Shown here: positions 1 through 6,019 of the stretch, one piece after another
Layout: each line of letters starts with the position of its first letter
How positions within the stretch are numbered: position 1 is the stretch's first letter
NCBI GenBank assembly: GCA_964654995.1
Contig: CAZZKF010000093.1
Coordinates: forward strand, 1-7,725
DNA length: 7,725 bases
Direction: 5' to 3'
DNA from: CAZZKF01 sp964654995
GTDB taxonomy: Bacteria > Pseudomonadota > Alphaproteobacteria > CAZZKF01
Notes under the pieces: model-generated
The model's database searches: none
Seen by the model: only the letters and a program-made list of their open reading frames with translations
Told to the model about the DNA's origin: nothing
Position numbers and translations under genes: made by a program

Positions 1-68
1 TCTTTAGGCTCTTCTTTAGGCTCTTCTTTAGGCTCTTCTTTAGGCTCTTCTTTAGGCTCTTCTTTTTC
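1..68. repeat. 12-bp tandem repeat encoding EEPK
   Basis: The unit CTCTTCTTTAGG repeats about five times in perfect register (TCTTTAGG at 1, 13, 25, 37 and 49) and decays at 61-68 into further Glu/Lys codons. It lies within the acidic protein gene, where each unit encodes one EEPK on the minus strand. The copies are identical at the DNA level, including synonymous positions, which points to recent expansion by slippage. The array is cut by the window edge, so its full length is unknown. Confidence 0.9.
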
Positions 69-113
69 CTCCTCATCCTCCTCGAATTTTTCGAAGATGT
101 CTTCAAGTCCCAT
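1..113 (-). CDS. Acidic EEPK-repeat protein, N-terminal part, runs off the left edge
   Basis: This is the first 37 codons of a gene that continues beyond the window. It begins MGLEDIFEKFEEDEEEKEEPK and then repeats the tetrapeptide EEPK, five units before the edge. The start at 113 follows an ideal SD (AGGAGGTGA, about 5 bases before ATG), and the upstream OB-fold gene ends inside that SD, so the two are probably translated together. The first ten residues could form a short amphipathic helix; the rest is a charged, probably disordered segment. The function is not recognisable. A strongly acidic tail next to an ssDNA-binding-like protein may act as a linker or a partner-binding tail, but that is inference. 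Confidence 0.75.
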   Translation of the reverse strand, partial: MGLEDIFEKFEEDEEEKEEPKEEPKEEPKEEPKEEPK

Positions 114-118
114 TAGTC

Positions 119-910
119 TCACCTCCTTATTATTTTGGGAATTACCAAATTACAATTCATTTCGTACTCTTCGGAGTCTCTTTTTTTCTGGAGACTTCCG
201 TATATATCAACCAGGCTCTTCTCGGTTATCGTTGAGAATTTTTTTGGAATCCATACTGTCAACGGGTCGTAACTCCCGTTCAGACTTGAATCGTACGCGG
301 TCATTACCGCCCAAAAAGTCCCGTCCTCTCTTTTCCCTGAATTGATTCTGAGGACAATGCAGTCTTTAATACATCTCCAGTCTGTATCAATCACATAACC
401 GTCAACGTTTCGTTTCGATAGGTTTTCAGAAACATCCCTTATCGTGGTTATTGGTATTTCTAGTTTCTCGATTATTTCATCAGGTTTTTGGTCTATTGGC
501 CTCGGCTCGCTTATTTCGTTTAAAACAAAACTCCCGTCTTTTAGCCGACCCATTTTAGTTTTGTATGCAGAAAAGAGCCAGATATCATCAGGGACTCCGG
601 ATTTTTCGTCAAAACAAACGATTCGGGAAATTCCTTTTTCGCCTTGTATAATTGCGTATATAACGGATTGATGCTTATCACTCTTCGTTATTCTTACGTC
701 TCTCAACCCGATTGGTATTATGTTGTACTCTTTTTGTGGTCGTTTAGCGTCTTCGCTTTTCAGGAGCAGAAGGATATAACGATATAGTTCGTCTTCATCC
801 TTAAACTGCTCATCGTCTTTGAGCTCGTTGTATAATTTCTCGACGTTCTCAATAATCCATTTTTCCGGTTTTTTGCCTTTTAGACTGTTTATTATATCAT
901 CTAGATTCAT
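119..910 (-). CDS. Two-OB-fold-like protein, candidate RPA-type ssDNA-binding protein
   Basis: A 263-residue protein using the ATG at 910, chosen because GGAGG lies six bases upstream; an ATG at 940 in the same frame has no such site. Residues 1-52 look helical. Residues about 60-140 and 165-263 each have the alternating hydrophobic strand pattern of an OB fold. The second is clearer: GYVID, then CIVLRI, FWAVMTAYD, PLTVWIPKKF and LVDIYGSL. Archaeal RPA subunits are built from such folds and bind ssDNA, so a role in replication or recombination fits the SNF2 helicase and nuclease nearby. No zinc finger or other decisive motif is visible, and the call rests on strand pattern and context. The gene overlaps the AbrB-like gene by 14 bases and its stop lies in the SD of the acidic protein gene, so the three form one operon. 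Confidence 0.5.
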   Translation of the reverse strand: MNLDDIINSLKGKKPEKWIIENVEKLYNELKDDEQFKDEDELYRYILLLLKSEDAKRPQKEYNIIPIGLRDVRITKSDKHQSVIYAIIQGEKGISRIVCFDEKSGVPDDIWLFSAYKTKMGRLKDGSFVLNEISEPRPIDQKPDEIIEKLEIPITTIRDVSENLSKRNVDGYVIDTDWRCIKDCIVLRINSGKREDGTFWAVMTAYDSSLNGSYDPLTVWIPKKFSTITEKSLVDIYGSLQKKRDSEEYEMNCNLVIPKIIRR

Positions 911-1109
911 TCTCATCCTCCAAGGCTTGCTTAAGCTCAAGTCTTAAAGACTTCAATGCTTGAAGTACTTTTTCTTTTTCCCATTCTTTCGGGAATAACA
1001 ACAAAATTTTTGAGTTGACAACTCCCGTGAGTTCTCTTCCGATTTCATTGACGACCGCTTTCGGTATATATATTTGATTCGTCTTTTTTACAACGAAATC
1101 TAGTCGCAT
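897..1109 (-). CDS. AbrB/SpoVT/MazE-like DNA-binding regulator
   Basis: A 70-residue protein. Residues 1-40 (VVKKTNQIYIPKAVVNEIG, then KILLLFP) match the swapped-hairpin AbrB pattern: a strand, a turn, the hallmark I-x-I-P-K, a helix and a closing strand. Residues 41-70 are a charged helix that could aid dimerisation. Such proteins bind operator DNA as dimers or act as antitoxins; no toxin gene is evident next to it. There is no SD before the ATG, but a TATA box is centred 27-28 bases upstream, so the mRNA is probably leaderless. An inverted repeat covers the start codon and predicted transcription start, which would suit autoregulation. It heads the operon with the OB-fold and acidic genes and is a candidate for the regulator that binds the shared operators at 4523 and 6768, though nothing in the sequence proves this. 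Confidence 0.6.
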   Translation of the reverse strand: MRLDFVVKKTNQIYIPKAVVNEIGRELTGVVNSKILLLFPKEWEKEKVLQALKSLRLELKQALEDENESR

Positions 1110-1130
1110 AACAATAAAAAAAGTTGTTAT
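1108..1130. promoter_or_regulatory. Inverted repeat over the AbrB start, possible operator or terminator
   Basis: Perfect 7-bp arms ATAACAA (1108-1114) and TTGTTAT (1124-1130) flank a 9-bp spacer. The element sits between the TATA box and the ATG of the AbrB-like gene, where a bound repressor would block initiation. The spacer and arm edge also give a T7 run on the minus strand (1116-1122), about 40 bases after the stop of the transglutaminase-like gene. T-rich tracts end transcription in archaea, so the same site could terminate the SNF2 operon. AT-rich DNA yields such repeats by chance, so confidence is limited. Confidence 0.35.
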
Positions 1131-1132
1131 TA

Positions 1133-1140
1133 CATATAAG
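1133..1140 (-). promoter_or_regulatory. TATA box of the AbrB-like operon
   Basis: Minus-strand CTTATATG, with its centre 27-28 bases before the ATG at 1109. Archaeal transcription starts about 25 bases after the TATA centre, so the message would begin at or within a few bases of the start codon. The absence of an SD agrees with this. Confidence 0.55.
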
Positions 1141-1159
1141 ATTTATTGTTTAGCCACAG

Positions 1160-1828
1160 TTAATCCACTGGCAGATACTTTGGCCACGCCGGAGTTGGTT
1201 CCGGAGTCGGCGTTGGTGTTGGAATCGGATTCAATGGTCGGAAGGTTTGATTTCCGTATCTGTAGACTAGCTCAGGTTGGAAATACCCGTCATCATCGTC
1301 TTCTTTTTGGTAGATAGTAATCCATGGGCCGGCTGAAGTAAGATACGCTGTCCCGTTTGCCACGTACCTTATCCATGCGTCCGTAGAGCCGCCTGCTGTG
1401 CCGAGAAACATTTCAACGGGAACTCTTTTCTTTACAAGAGTTCCATTTTCCAGGACACTCATGTTTCCGCTGAGCAACGCACTCATCAAAAAGATTGAAC
1501 GGTCTTCGCAGTCTCCCGTCAAATTGCGGGATATGTATTCCTCTGCGGTTTGCCAGTAATCGATTACTGGTCCAGATAAGTCGAACAATACACCGTCGTA
1601 CGCGTATGTGTCGTCCAACATCCGTCCGGTGTCGATGTATCTTATGACCCCGTCCTCGTCGATGTACAGCTTGTCTGCCATCTTTTGGACTAGGGGGCTG
1701 TCGGGTTGTATCAATTCGCTCATGTTTACTGGGTGATTAATTCCACCCTCCGTCGCGAATAAGGTATAACCCCACGCCGGATGTATTCCTACTGCGAATA
1801 CCAAAATCACTAACAACGCTCTAGTCAT
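1160..1828 (-). CDS. Exported transglutaminase-like protein with altered catalytic site
   Basis: A 222-residue protein with a signal peptide (residues 1-20, cleavage likely after AWG) and no lipobox. The segment GDCEDRSIFLMSALL (105-119) matches the nucleophile region of transglutaminase/cysteine-protease-like proteins, with Cys107. In that family the next landmark is HAW followed by an Asp-containing strand; here the matching stretch reads STDAWIRYVANGTAYLTS (148-165), so the His appears replaced by Asp150 and the Asp by Ser. It may have lost catalysis and kept a binding role, or the alignment may be shifted. Six N-x-S/T sequons (N35, N102, N122, N128, N158, N193) suggest a glycosylated cell-surface or secreted protein. 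The tail is a Pro/Thr linker (NPIPTPTPTPEPTP) with no membrane anchor. The start follows GGAGGT and overlaps the nuclease stop as ATGA, so it is translationally coupled as the last gene of the SNF2 operon. Confidence 0.65.
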   Translation of the reverse strand: MTRALLVILVFAVGIHPAWGYTLFATEGGINHPVNMSELIQPDSPLVQKMADKLYIDEDGVIRYIDTGRMLDDTYAYDGVLFDLSGPVIDYWQTAEEYISRNLTGDCEDRSIFLMSALLSGNMSVLENGTLVKKRVPVEMFLGTAGGSTDAWIRYVANGTAYLTSAGPWITIYQKEDDDDGYFQPELVYRYGNQTFRPLNPIPTPTPTPEPTPAWPKYLPVD

Positions 1829-2214
1829 TCCTCTAACCTCCTTATTATCTCGTTGAGTACCTTTTCAGGGTCTCCTATTTTTTTGAGTTTTTCGTAATTC
1901 TCAGCGTCAAGGTACACCGGTCTCTTTTTAGGTTTTACAAACCGGAGTTCGTATTTTTTGGGAGGCGTACCGAACATGAAAAAGTCGAAGTATTCGGGTT
2001 CTTTGTTTGGGTCGACAACAATGATGTAATCACTGTCTTTAAGAAGTTTTTGATGTGTCTCGTAAAAAATTATCTTCCCGTTATAATTTAACTTTGCCTC
2101 CCAACGCTTCCCATCGTCCGTCAGAAAGTCGGGTATTCCTTTGGTATATACTATCTCATTCGCATCATACTTCATGGTCAGGAAATAGTATGCCGCAGCC
2201 TCTAACGTATTCAT
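1825..2214 (-). CDS. Compact PD-(D/E)XK-superfamily nuclease
   Basis: A 129-residue protein. The catalytic signature is readable: GIPDF (26-30, Asp29), then WEAKL (38-42, Glu39 and Lys41) after a nine-residue gap, then a helix with Gln55 (FYETHQKLL) and the strand DYIIVVDP. A Glu at position 5 in the first helix is also typical of the fold. This order resembles Holliday-junction resolvases and related viral or restriction nucleases, but the family cannot be fixed by eye. It probably cleaves DNA with a divalent metal. No DNA-binding domain is added, so targeting may depend on a partner such as the SNF2 helicase or the Cys-rich protein just upstream. The start at 2214 follows GGAGGT, three bases after the preceding gene's stop. 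Confidence 0.65.
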   Translation of the reverse strand: MNTLEAAAYYFLTMKYDANEIVYTKGIPDFLTDDGKRWEAKLNYNGKIIFYETHQKLLKDSDYIIVVDPNKEPEYFDFFMFGTPPKKYELRFVKPKKRPVYLDAENYEKLKKIGDPEKVLNEIIRRLEE

Positions 2215-2217
2215 ACT

Positions 2218-2430
2218 TTACCTCCATTTTGTTTGCTCGAACAGAAGGTCGAGCCGGTCTGCTATTTGTCTTATTGCACAGTCACCACGGTAATACCAAG
2301 CACAGCGTTTCGAGCAGAAAAAATCTGACTCAGTATTTTTCCAGATTGCGTTCGCCAGTAGAAATACTGGACAAAGTTTCTCTCTCTCCGTTTTCTCTCC
2401 TTTTGTTTCGTATTCAACACACGAGACCAT
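2218..2430 (-). CDS. Small Cys-rich protein, possible zinc finger
   Basis: A 70-residue protein I do not recognise. It has five cysteines (C4, C20, C39, C43, C51); C20, C39, C43 and C51 could bind one zinc or an Fe-S cluster, with the tight group FFCSKRCAWYYRGDC as core. The last 20 residues look helical. The start has a full GGAGGTGA SD, and the gene begins 17 bases inside the end of the SNF2 gene, so it is coupled to it. It may be a DNA-binding or adaptor subunit for the helicase or nuclease; this is inferred from position only. Confidence 0.6.
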   Translation of the reverse strand: MVSCVEYETKGEKTEREKLCPVFLLANAIWKNTESDFFCSKRCAWYYRGDCAIRQIADRLDLLFEQTKWR

Positions 2431-4495
2431 TTCTCATCACCTCCTCAAGTATATCAAACTTCTCACTCTCACCATCAGTTACAACCGAAGTAATTTCGGC
2501 CTTTTTCCGGATTATTTTTGCAATCCTCTCCTCAATTGTACCGGCTGCAACCAGATAATAGATTGTAGCCGTATTTCTCTGACCTATCCGGTGAATCCGG
2601 TCTTCAGCCTGAGTATGGGCAGAGGGCGTCCATGCCAGCTCAACGAACGCCGCAGTGCTCGCAGCGGTTAGGGTCAGACCAACGCCAGCGGCTTGAATAT
2701 TCCCGACAAATAGTCTAGTCTCAGGGTTGTTCTGGAACTCGTCAACGGCTTTTTGCCGGTCTTTCATAGAGGTCTCACCGGTGAGTTTCACTGCTATCTC
2801 TTTGTATCTCTCGTAGATTGCTTCAATCACAAACTGGTGATGGGCAAAGACTACAAGCTTATCATCAGAACTCTCAAAGAAATTATCTATCCACTCAAAT
2901 ACTGCGTTCAGCTTTCCTCTGACTGCCACTTGTTTTAATGTCTCGATTCTGGTTAGTTGCTCGACTTTACTTGCCTTAAGGGCAGCCTTTAAGCCTTTAG
3001 TCTCTTTTATGTATTCAAACGTATCTCTATGTGCTTTAAGGTACTCCTTTGGGTTTGTAATTGGTAGTTCAACGGTTATCCGGTGTTTCTCAGGGAGTTC
3101 ACTAAGAACATCAGCTTTCCTCCTGCGAATCATATAAGGTCTGATTTCCTCGTTCAGCTCCTCCAAATTGCTCGCACCGTTGAAGTTCCAACCCCAACGA
3201 GTCCTTTCTGGGTCGCAGTATTTCATTGCGTAGTTAAAGAAGTTATCGAATGTTTCGGGGTTTATGGCGTGAAGTTGTGTCCATAGCTCTTTTGGCCTGT
3301 TAAGAACTGGTGTTCCGGTGAGAAGTATCCGGTGGGGTATTTTCTTTGAAATTTCTATGCATGTCTTTGTTCTCTGAGACTTGTGGTTTTTAATATAGTG
3401 AGACTCATCAAGGATAAGGACTTTTGGCTCCTGCTCAAGTATCTTCTCGAGTTTCGGGTTTTTTCTGCTCCGGTCTTTAGTGTCTCTGAGAATGTCGTAG
3501 TTCATAATGAATATAGTAGAGTCGCTCTCGAACTCACCATTCACGATAGTAACCTTCTCATCCTCACTGAGCCATCTCTCTGCTTCCCTCTTCCAGTTGA
3601 TTTTCAGCGATGCCGGGCAGATAATGAGGGCAGGCCTGAGTTCAGGGTGAAGTTGAAGATACGCCAGAGCCTGAACTGTTTTTCCAAGCCCCATTTCATC
3701 AGCGACTAAAACCCTCCCGCCTGCCTTCTCCATGAAGGCAACACCAGCTTTTTGGAAGGGGAGGAGTTCGCCTTTTAGGCCAGGAATATCAATGTCCGCA
3801 GAAGTAGAGGAGGAGAGTTTTTTGAGCTCCTCGTGATTTTTGACTCTCTTTTTCAGTTCATCAGATATTTGGGCGTCCGGAAAAGCAGTAAGAACTTCGA
3901 GGTGGAGCCTGAACGGGACTTCCCAAACTTTTTTATCGGGATTCCATTTTCTCTCGCTGAAGTTTCTGCAGACATCACGGTATTTATATGGTGCTTTTAT
4001 GGTGATTTTCTCGTCAACGAGAGAGAGATACACGTTCTCGTCTTCTTTCGGGAGAGGTTTCCCCTCGAGGGTCGCTTTCGCACACTCCCTCACCCTTTCA
4101 CCGTTAAAATTCTCAGCAATCCAGCGGAGATAGTCGGGGTCGTTTTCCGCAACCCAACCCAGGCTCTTTCCCCGATACTTCCCGAACCTTATTTCGAAGT
4201 CGAAAGCACTCTCGTGAGGTTTTACAGGCTTGTCTCCGTTCTCAGGCACAGAAATTGAATCGTAATCAATCCCAAAGTTCATAAGTTGCCTCTTATATTT
4301 CCTGAGAACTTTATGAAGAGCGATGAGTTGTTTACGGGTCGGTGGGAAAGGCTGGTAAAGGACAGACCTCACAAAAAGGGAGTCGCCTTTATTAAAGCCC
4401 TGCCCATCTCGTGAGACCGCACCGTCACAAACGGATAGTAGGTATTCACAAGCCAATACAATTTCGTTTCTTTTCTCTTCAACCAGAGTCTCCAT
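2414..4495 (-). CDS. SNF2-family helicase, SMARCAL1/HARP-like, with extra N-terminal modules
   Basis: A 693-residue superfamily 2 DNA translocase. The ATPase core is intact: Q motif LLPFQ (244-248), Walker A DEMGLGKT (266-273), DESH box (363-366), TGTP (393-396), motif V GVGLTLT (604-610) and motif VI QAEDRIHRIGQ (629-639). Three segments precede it. Residues 10-75 carry a CDGAVSRDGQGFNKGD motif and a basic helix, a module I associate with phage-type helicases. Residues 98-145 (FGKYRGKSLGWVAENDPDYLRWI) resemble the small C-terminal domain of exodeoxyribonuclease X. Residues 154-210 (NFSERKWNPDKKVWEVPF) resemble a HARP domain, which in SMARCAL1 gives annealing-helicase and fork-remodelling activity. 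Likely work is ssDNA annealing or remodelling of branched DNA during replication or recombination. The SD (AGGTGAG, 4501-4507) supports this start. It leads a four-gene operon under the operator at 4523-4541. Confidence 0.85.
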   Translation of the reverse strand: METLVEEKRNEIVLACEYLLSVCDGAVSRDGQGFNKGDSLFVRSVLYQPFPPTRKQLIALHKVLRKYKRQLMNFGIDYDSISVPENGDKPVKPHESAFDFEIRFGKYRGKSLGWVAENDPDYLRWIAENFNGERVRECAKATLEGKPLPKEDENVYLSLVDEKITIKAPYKYRDVCRNFSERKWNPDKKVWEVPFRLHLEVLTAFPDAQISDELKKRVKNHEELKKLSSSTSADIDIPGLKGELLPFQKAGVAFMEKAGGRVLVADEMGLGKTVQALAYLQLHPELRPALIICPASLKINWKREAERWLSEDEKVTIVNGEFESDSTIFIMNYDILRDTKDRSRKNPKLEKILEQEPKVLILDESHYIKNHKSQRTKTCIEISKKIPHRILLTGTPVLNRPKELWTQLHAINPETFDNFFNYAMKYCDPERTRWGWNFNGASNLEELNEEIRPYMIRRRKADVLSELPEKHRITVELPITNPKEYLKAHRDTFEYIKETKGLKAALKASKVEQLTRIETLKQVAVRGKLNAVFEWIDNFFESSDDKLVVFAHHQFVIEAIYERYKEIAVKLTGETSMKDRQKAVDEFQNNPETRLFVGNIQAAGVGLTLTAASTAAFVELAWTPSAHTQAEDRIHRIGQRNTATIYYLVAAGTIEERIAKIIRKKAEITSVVTDGESEKFDILEEVMRNGLVC

Positions 4496-4522
4496 GCTTC
4501 CTCACCTCTTTCAAGGCATTCG

Positions 4523-4541
4523 CCTTAATACCCTATTACGG
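4523..4541. promoter_or_regulatory. Operator copy 2: inverted repeat in the SNF2 promoter
   Basis: CCTTAATA-CCC-TATTACGG, an 8-3-8 inverted repeat with one mismatched arm position. It is nearly identical to the element at 6768-6786; across 26 bp the two share T-GCC-TAATACCCTATTA-GGTGT. It starts 8 bp beyond the SNF2 TATA box and covers the predicted transcription start near 4529, so a bound protein should repress. The left flank also forms a small AAGGC/GCCTT hairpin (4513-4526) in the leader, not shared with the other copy. Confidence 0.7.
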
Positions 4542-4549
4542 TGTTATAG

Positions 4550-4557
4550 TACATAAA
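4550..4557 (-). promoter_or_regulatory. TATA box of the SNF2 operon
   Basis: Minus-strand TTTATGTA, about 60 bases before the ATG at 4495. It aligns without gaps with the GATase promoter (TTTATATG), both followed after the same distance by the operator. The expected start near 4529 leaves a leader of about 34 bases containing the SD. Confidence 0.6.
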
Positions 4558-4572
4558 TCTTCTGTAAAAAGC

Positions 4573-4579
4573 TATATAA
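4573..4579 (+). promoter_or_regulatory. TATA box of the amidoligase operon
   Basis: TATATAA preceded by an A-rich BRE-like stretch (AAAAAGC). Its centre lies about 31 bases before the ATG at 4607, which predicts a transcript with a leader of only about five bases. It lies back-to-back with the SNF2 promoter, roughly 30 bp beyond the operator, so one regulator could affect both directions. Confidence 0.6.
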
Positions 4580-4606
4580 CAATACAAGTAAATAGACGAA
4601 ATATAT

Positions 4607-5662
4607 ATGGTTGAAGAAGATATTTTACCAACTGATTTTTTAGTCCAAGCTGGACGAAAGACATACGTTAGTTACGGGATGGAGATTGAACAGCCCCCTG
4701 ACTTAATTCCTGGCCCAGTGAGAAGGAAATTTGATTGGCATCGTGACGGTTCTGGGCCGTTAGAAACATCGCTATCCCCGACTAGCTTCCCTATGAGGCA
4801 ATTATATTCATTCCTCAAAAAAGTTAGACCTGATATCTGGGTCTGGAAGACGCAATATCAAGGGAGTCCAGTTGGGATACCACCACGTAGAAGGTGCAAA
4901 GGTTGCGGCTCTCATATTCATTTTAGGGTACGCGAAGACGAAATCCCACCCAATTTAACGGTTGAAGAAGCTTGGACAATTGTATATAATACAATAGTTG
5001 AATTGGTCCCTATTCTCGCACCGTTTTTCTCATGGAATCATTTGCTCCCCTTCCGTGCGAGTGTATGGGGGTGGGCGCATCCGAATATAAGGAGATATTC
5101 TCCTCTAGCCGTTAGGACTTTTTTAGACCCCGAATACTACGGGAGGAGATATGATTATGTCACATGGAATAGAAAACCTCCTGATGAAAGAGGGCGTCAA
5201 AAACCCCTGACGATAGAGGTTAGATTGAACGAGGCACACCCGTCTATAGTCAGTGCGGGGGCAATGGTCCTTCAAGGAATAATCAGAAATTGCGTTGAGC
5301 GGGGTTGGTCGGTGAAGTTAGAAAACCGAACTCGTATATTAAATGAACAACTCCTTGAAAGGTTTTATGAGTCATCTCAATCTTTCTTATCAGGAGACAA
5401 TATTTGGCAAATAATGGAGCAGACAGACAGACTCGTATTTATTCGTGAAATACCAAAGCTTAAGCATAGTTACCGGAACGCAAAAGAATGCTTTATTGAC
5501 ATTGTGAAAACCTATCGTTCTCATTTCAGATGGACGTACCGTGAGCGGGTTGCATCCCTCCTTCAAAAGGGATATAATCCTGCGGACAACCCAAATGCGG
5601 TTTGGTATGTAGATGCTCCGATAGATGAGTTCAGTTGGGAAATTGGGCCAAGGGTGAGATAA
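4607..5662 (+). CDS. Glutamine-synthetase-fold amidoligase (COOH-NH2 ligase, Amidoligase_2-like)
   Basis: A 351-residue protein. Conserved blocks of the amidoligase family appear in order: YGMEIE (23-28), the metal/ATP-binding first strand; WHRDGSGPLETSLSP (44-58), matching the family's D-G-S then E-x-x-S-P pattern; GCGSHIHFRV (99-108), the H-x-H strand; and LTIEVRLNEAHPS (201-213), the E-x-R block. These enzymes are predicted to use ATP to join a carboxylate to an amine, giving amides or peptide-like bonds; related genes occur beside class II glutamine amidotransferases, as here. A CKGC pair (C97, C100) precedes the HxH strand. The substrate is unknown. The C-terminal 120 residues are basic and family-specific. 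There is no SD and the ATG is the first in frame after a stop, so translation is probably leaderless. The next gene starts directly after its stop codon. Confidence 0.75.
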   Translation: MVEEDILPTDFLVQAGRKTYVSYGMEIEQPPDLIPGPVRRKFDWHRDGSGPLETSLSPTSFPMRQLYSFLKKVRPDIWVWKTQYQGSPVGIPPRRRCKGCGSHIHFRVREDEIPPNLTVEEAWTIVYNTIVELVPILAPFFSWNHLLPFRASVWGWAHPNIRRYSPLAVRTFLDPEYYGRRYDYVTWNRKPPDERGRQKPLTIEVRLNEAHPSIVSAGAMVLQGIIRNCVERGWSVKLENRTRILNEQLLERFYESSQSFLSGDNIWQIMEQTDRLVFIREIPKLKHSYRNAKECFIDIVKTYRSHFRWTYRERVASLLQKGYNPADNPNAVWYVDAPIDEFSWEIGPRVR

Positions 5663-6019
5663 ATGTTAGAAATAGTTTCTCCTGCGTTGACATCAAAAAG
5701 TCTCGATGAGATAAGGTCGTATATTACATCAACGGATTGGAGAGATTTTCTCGCAGATTCGGATTATTGGGATGGTCCCGAACCAGTCCCTCCCTCACCG
5801 GATACAAGAATAATGTACGCCCCTCCTCACGGCGGGAGTATGGGTTTTTCGATAATCGCCGATAATACTGAGGATGCTTTGGTTGCGGTTAATTATATTG
5901 TTCACCAGAATAAAGAAAAAGGGCTAATCTATTTCCGGTTATATATAAAAGGAGAAAAGGGGAAATTTACTGTTGAGGAGGAGTCCCGACTCCGGCTTTT
6001 AGACCAGAGGGATTTATAA
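5663..6019 (+). CDS. Unrecognised 118-residue protein coupled to the amidoligase
   Basis: I do not recognise this family. It is a soluble protein without signal peptide or cysteines. The N-terminal third is likely helical (SLDEIRSYITSTDWRDFLADSDYW), followed by a Pro-rich loop, then a compact alpha/beta part (TRIMYAPPHGGSMGFSIIADNTEDALVAVNYIV) and a charged tail. It is not an obvious gamma-glutamylcyclotransferase, another common amidoligase neighbour, since the Y-GSL motif is missing. Its ATG follows the amidoligase TAA without any gap, with GGTGAG before it, so it is made together with the enzyme and is a likely subunit, specificity factor or substrate. Its last 53 bases overlap the convergent GATase gene. 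Confidence 0.65.
   Translation: MLEIVSPALTSKSLDEIRSYITSTDWRDFLADSDYWDGPEPVPPSPDTRIMYAPPHGGSMGFSIIADNTEDALVAVNYIVHQNKEKGLIYFRLYIKGEKGKFTVEEESRLRLLDQRDL
5941..5966 (-). terminator. Pyrimidine-rich tract after the GATase stop
   Basis: Immediately after the GATase stop the minus strand reads AAATTTCCCCTTTTCTCC and then TTTTATATAT, T-rich as in archaeal intrinsic terminators, without a clear hairpin. It lies inside the convergent 118-residue gene, so coding constraint may also explain it. Confidence 0.3.

Noticed and set aside
1..68. CRISPR-like or iteron-like array
   Set aside because: The unit is only 12 bp with no spacers and is in frame with a coding EEPK repeat next to a proper start codon.
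897..1109. Antitoxin of a toxin-antitoxin pair
   Set aside because: The AbrB/MazE fold would allow it, but the next gene is a 263-residue protein without toxin features, so a regulator is the simpler reading.
2055..2558. Plus-strand open frame of 167 codons
   Set aside because: It lies antisense across three well-supported minus-strand genes with SD sites and motifs, and its protein has the low-complexity Ser/Leu/Phe look of a shadow frame.
3383..4258. Plus-strand frames of 97-141 codons antisense to the SNF2 gene
   Set aside because: They cover conserved helicase motifs on the other strand, show no SD or promoter, and have no recognisable domain.
1825..4495. A DISARM-type or other known defence island
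   Set aside because: SNF2 helicase and nuclease occur together, but no methyltransferase or the other expected DISARM components are present, and the HARP-like part favours replication or repair.
4543..4580. GTTATA/TATAAC inverted repeat between the divergent promoters
   Set aside because: Arms are only 6 bp, AT-rich and about 26 bp apart; it mostly reflects the TATA box and is likely chance.
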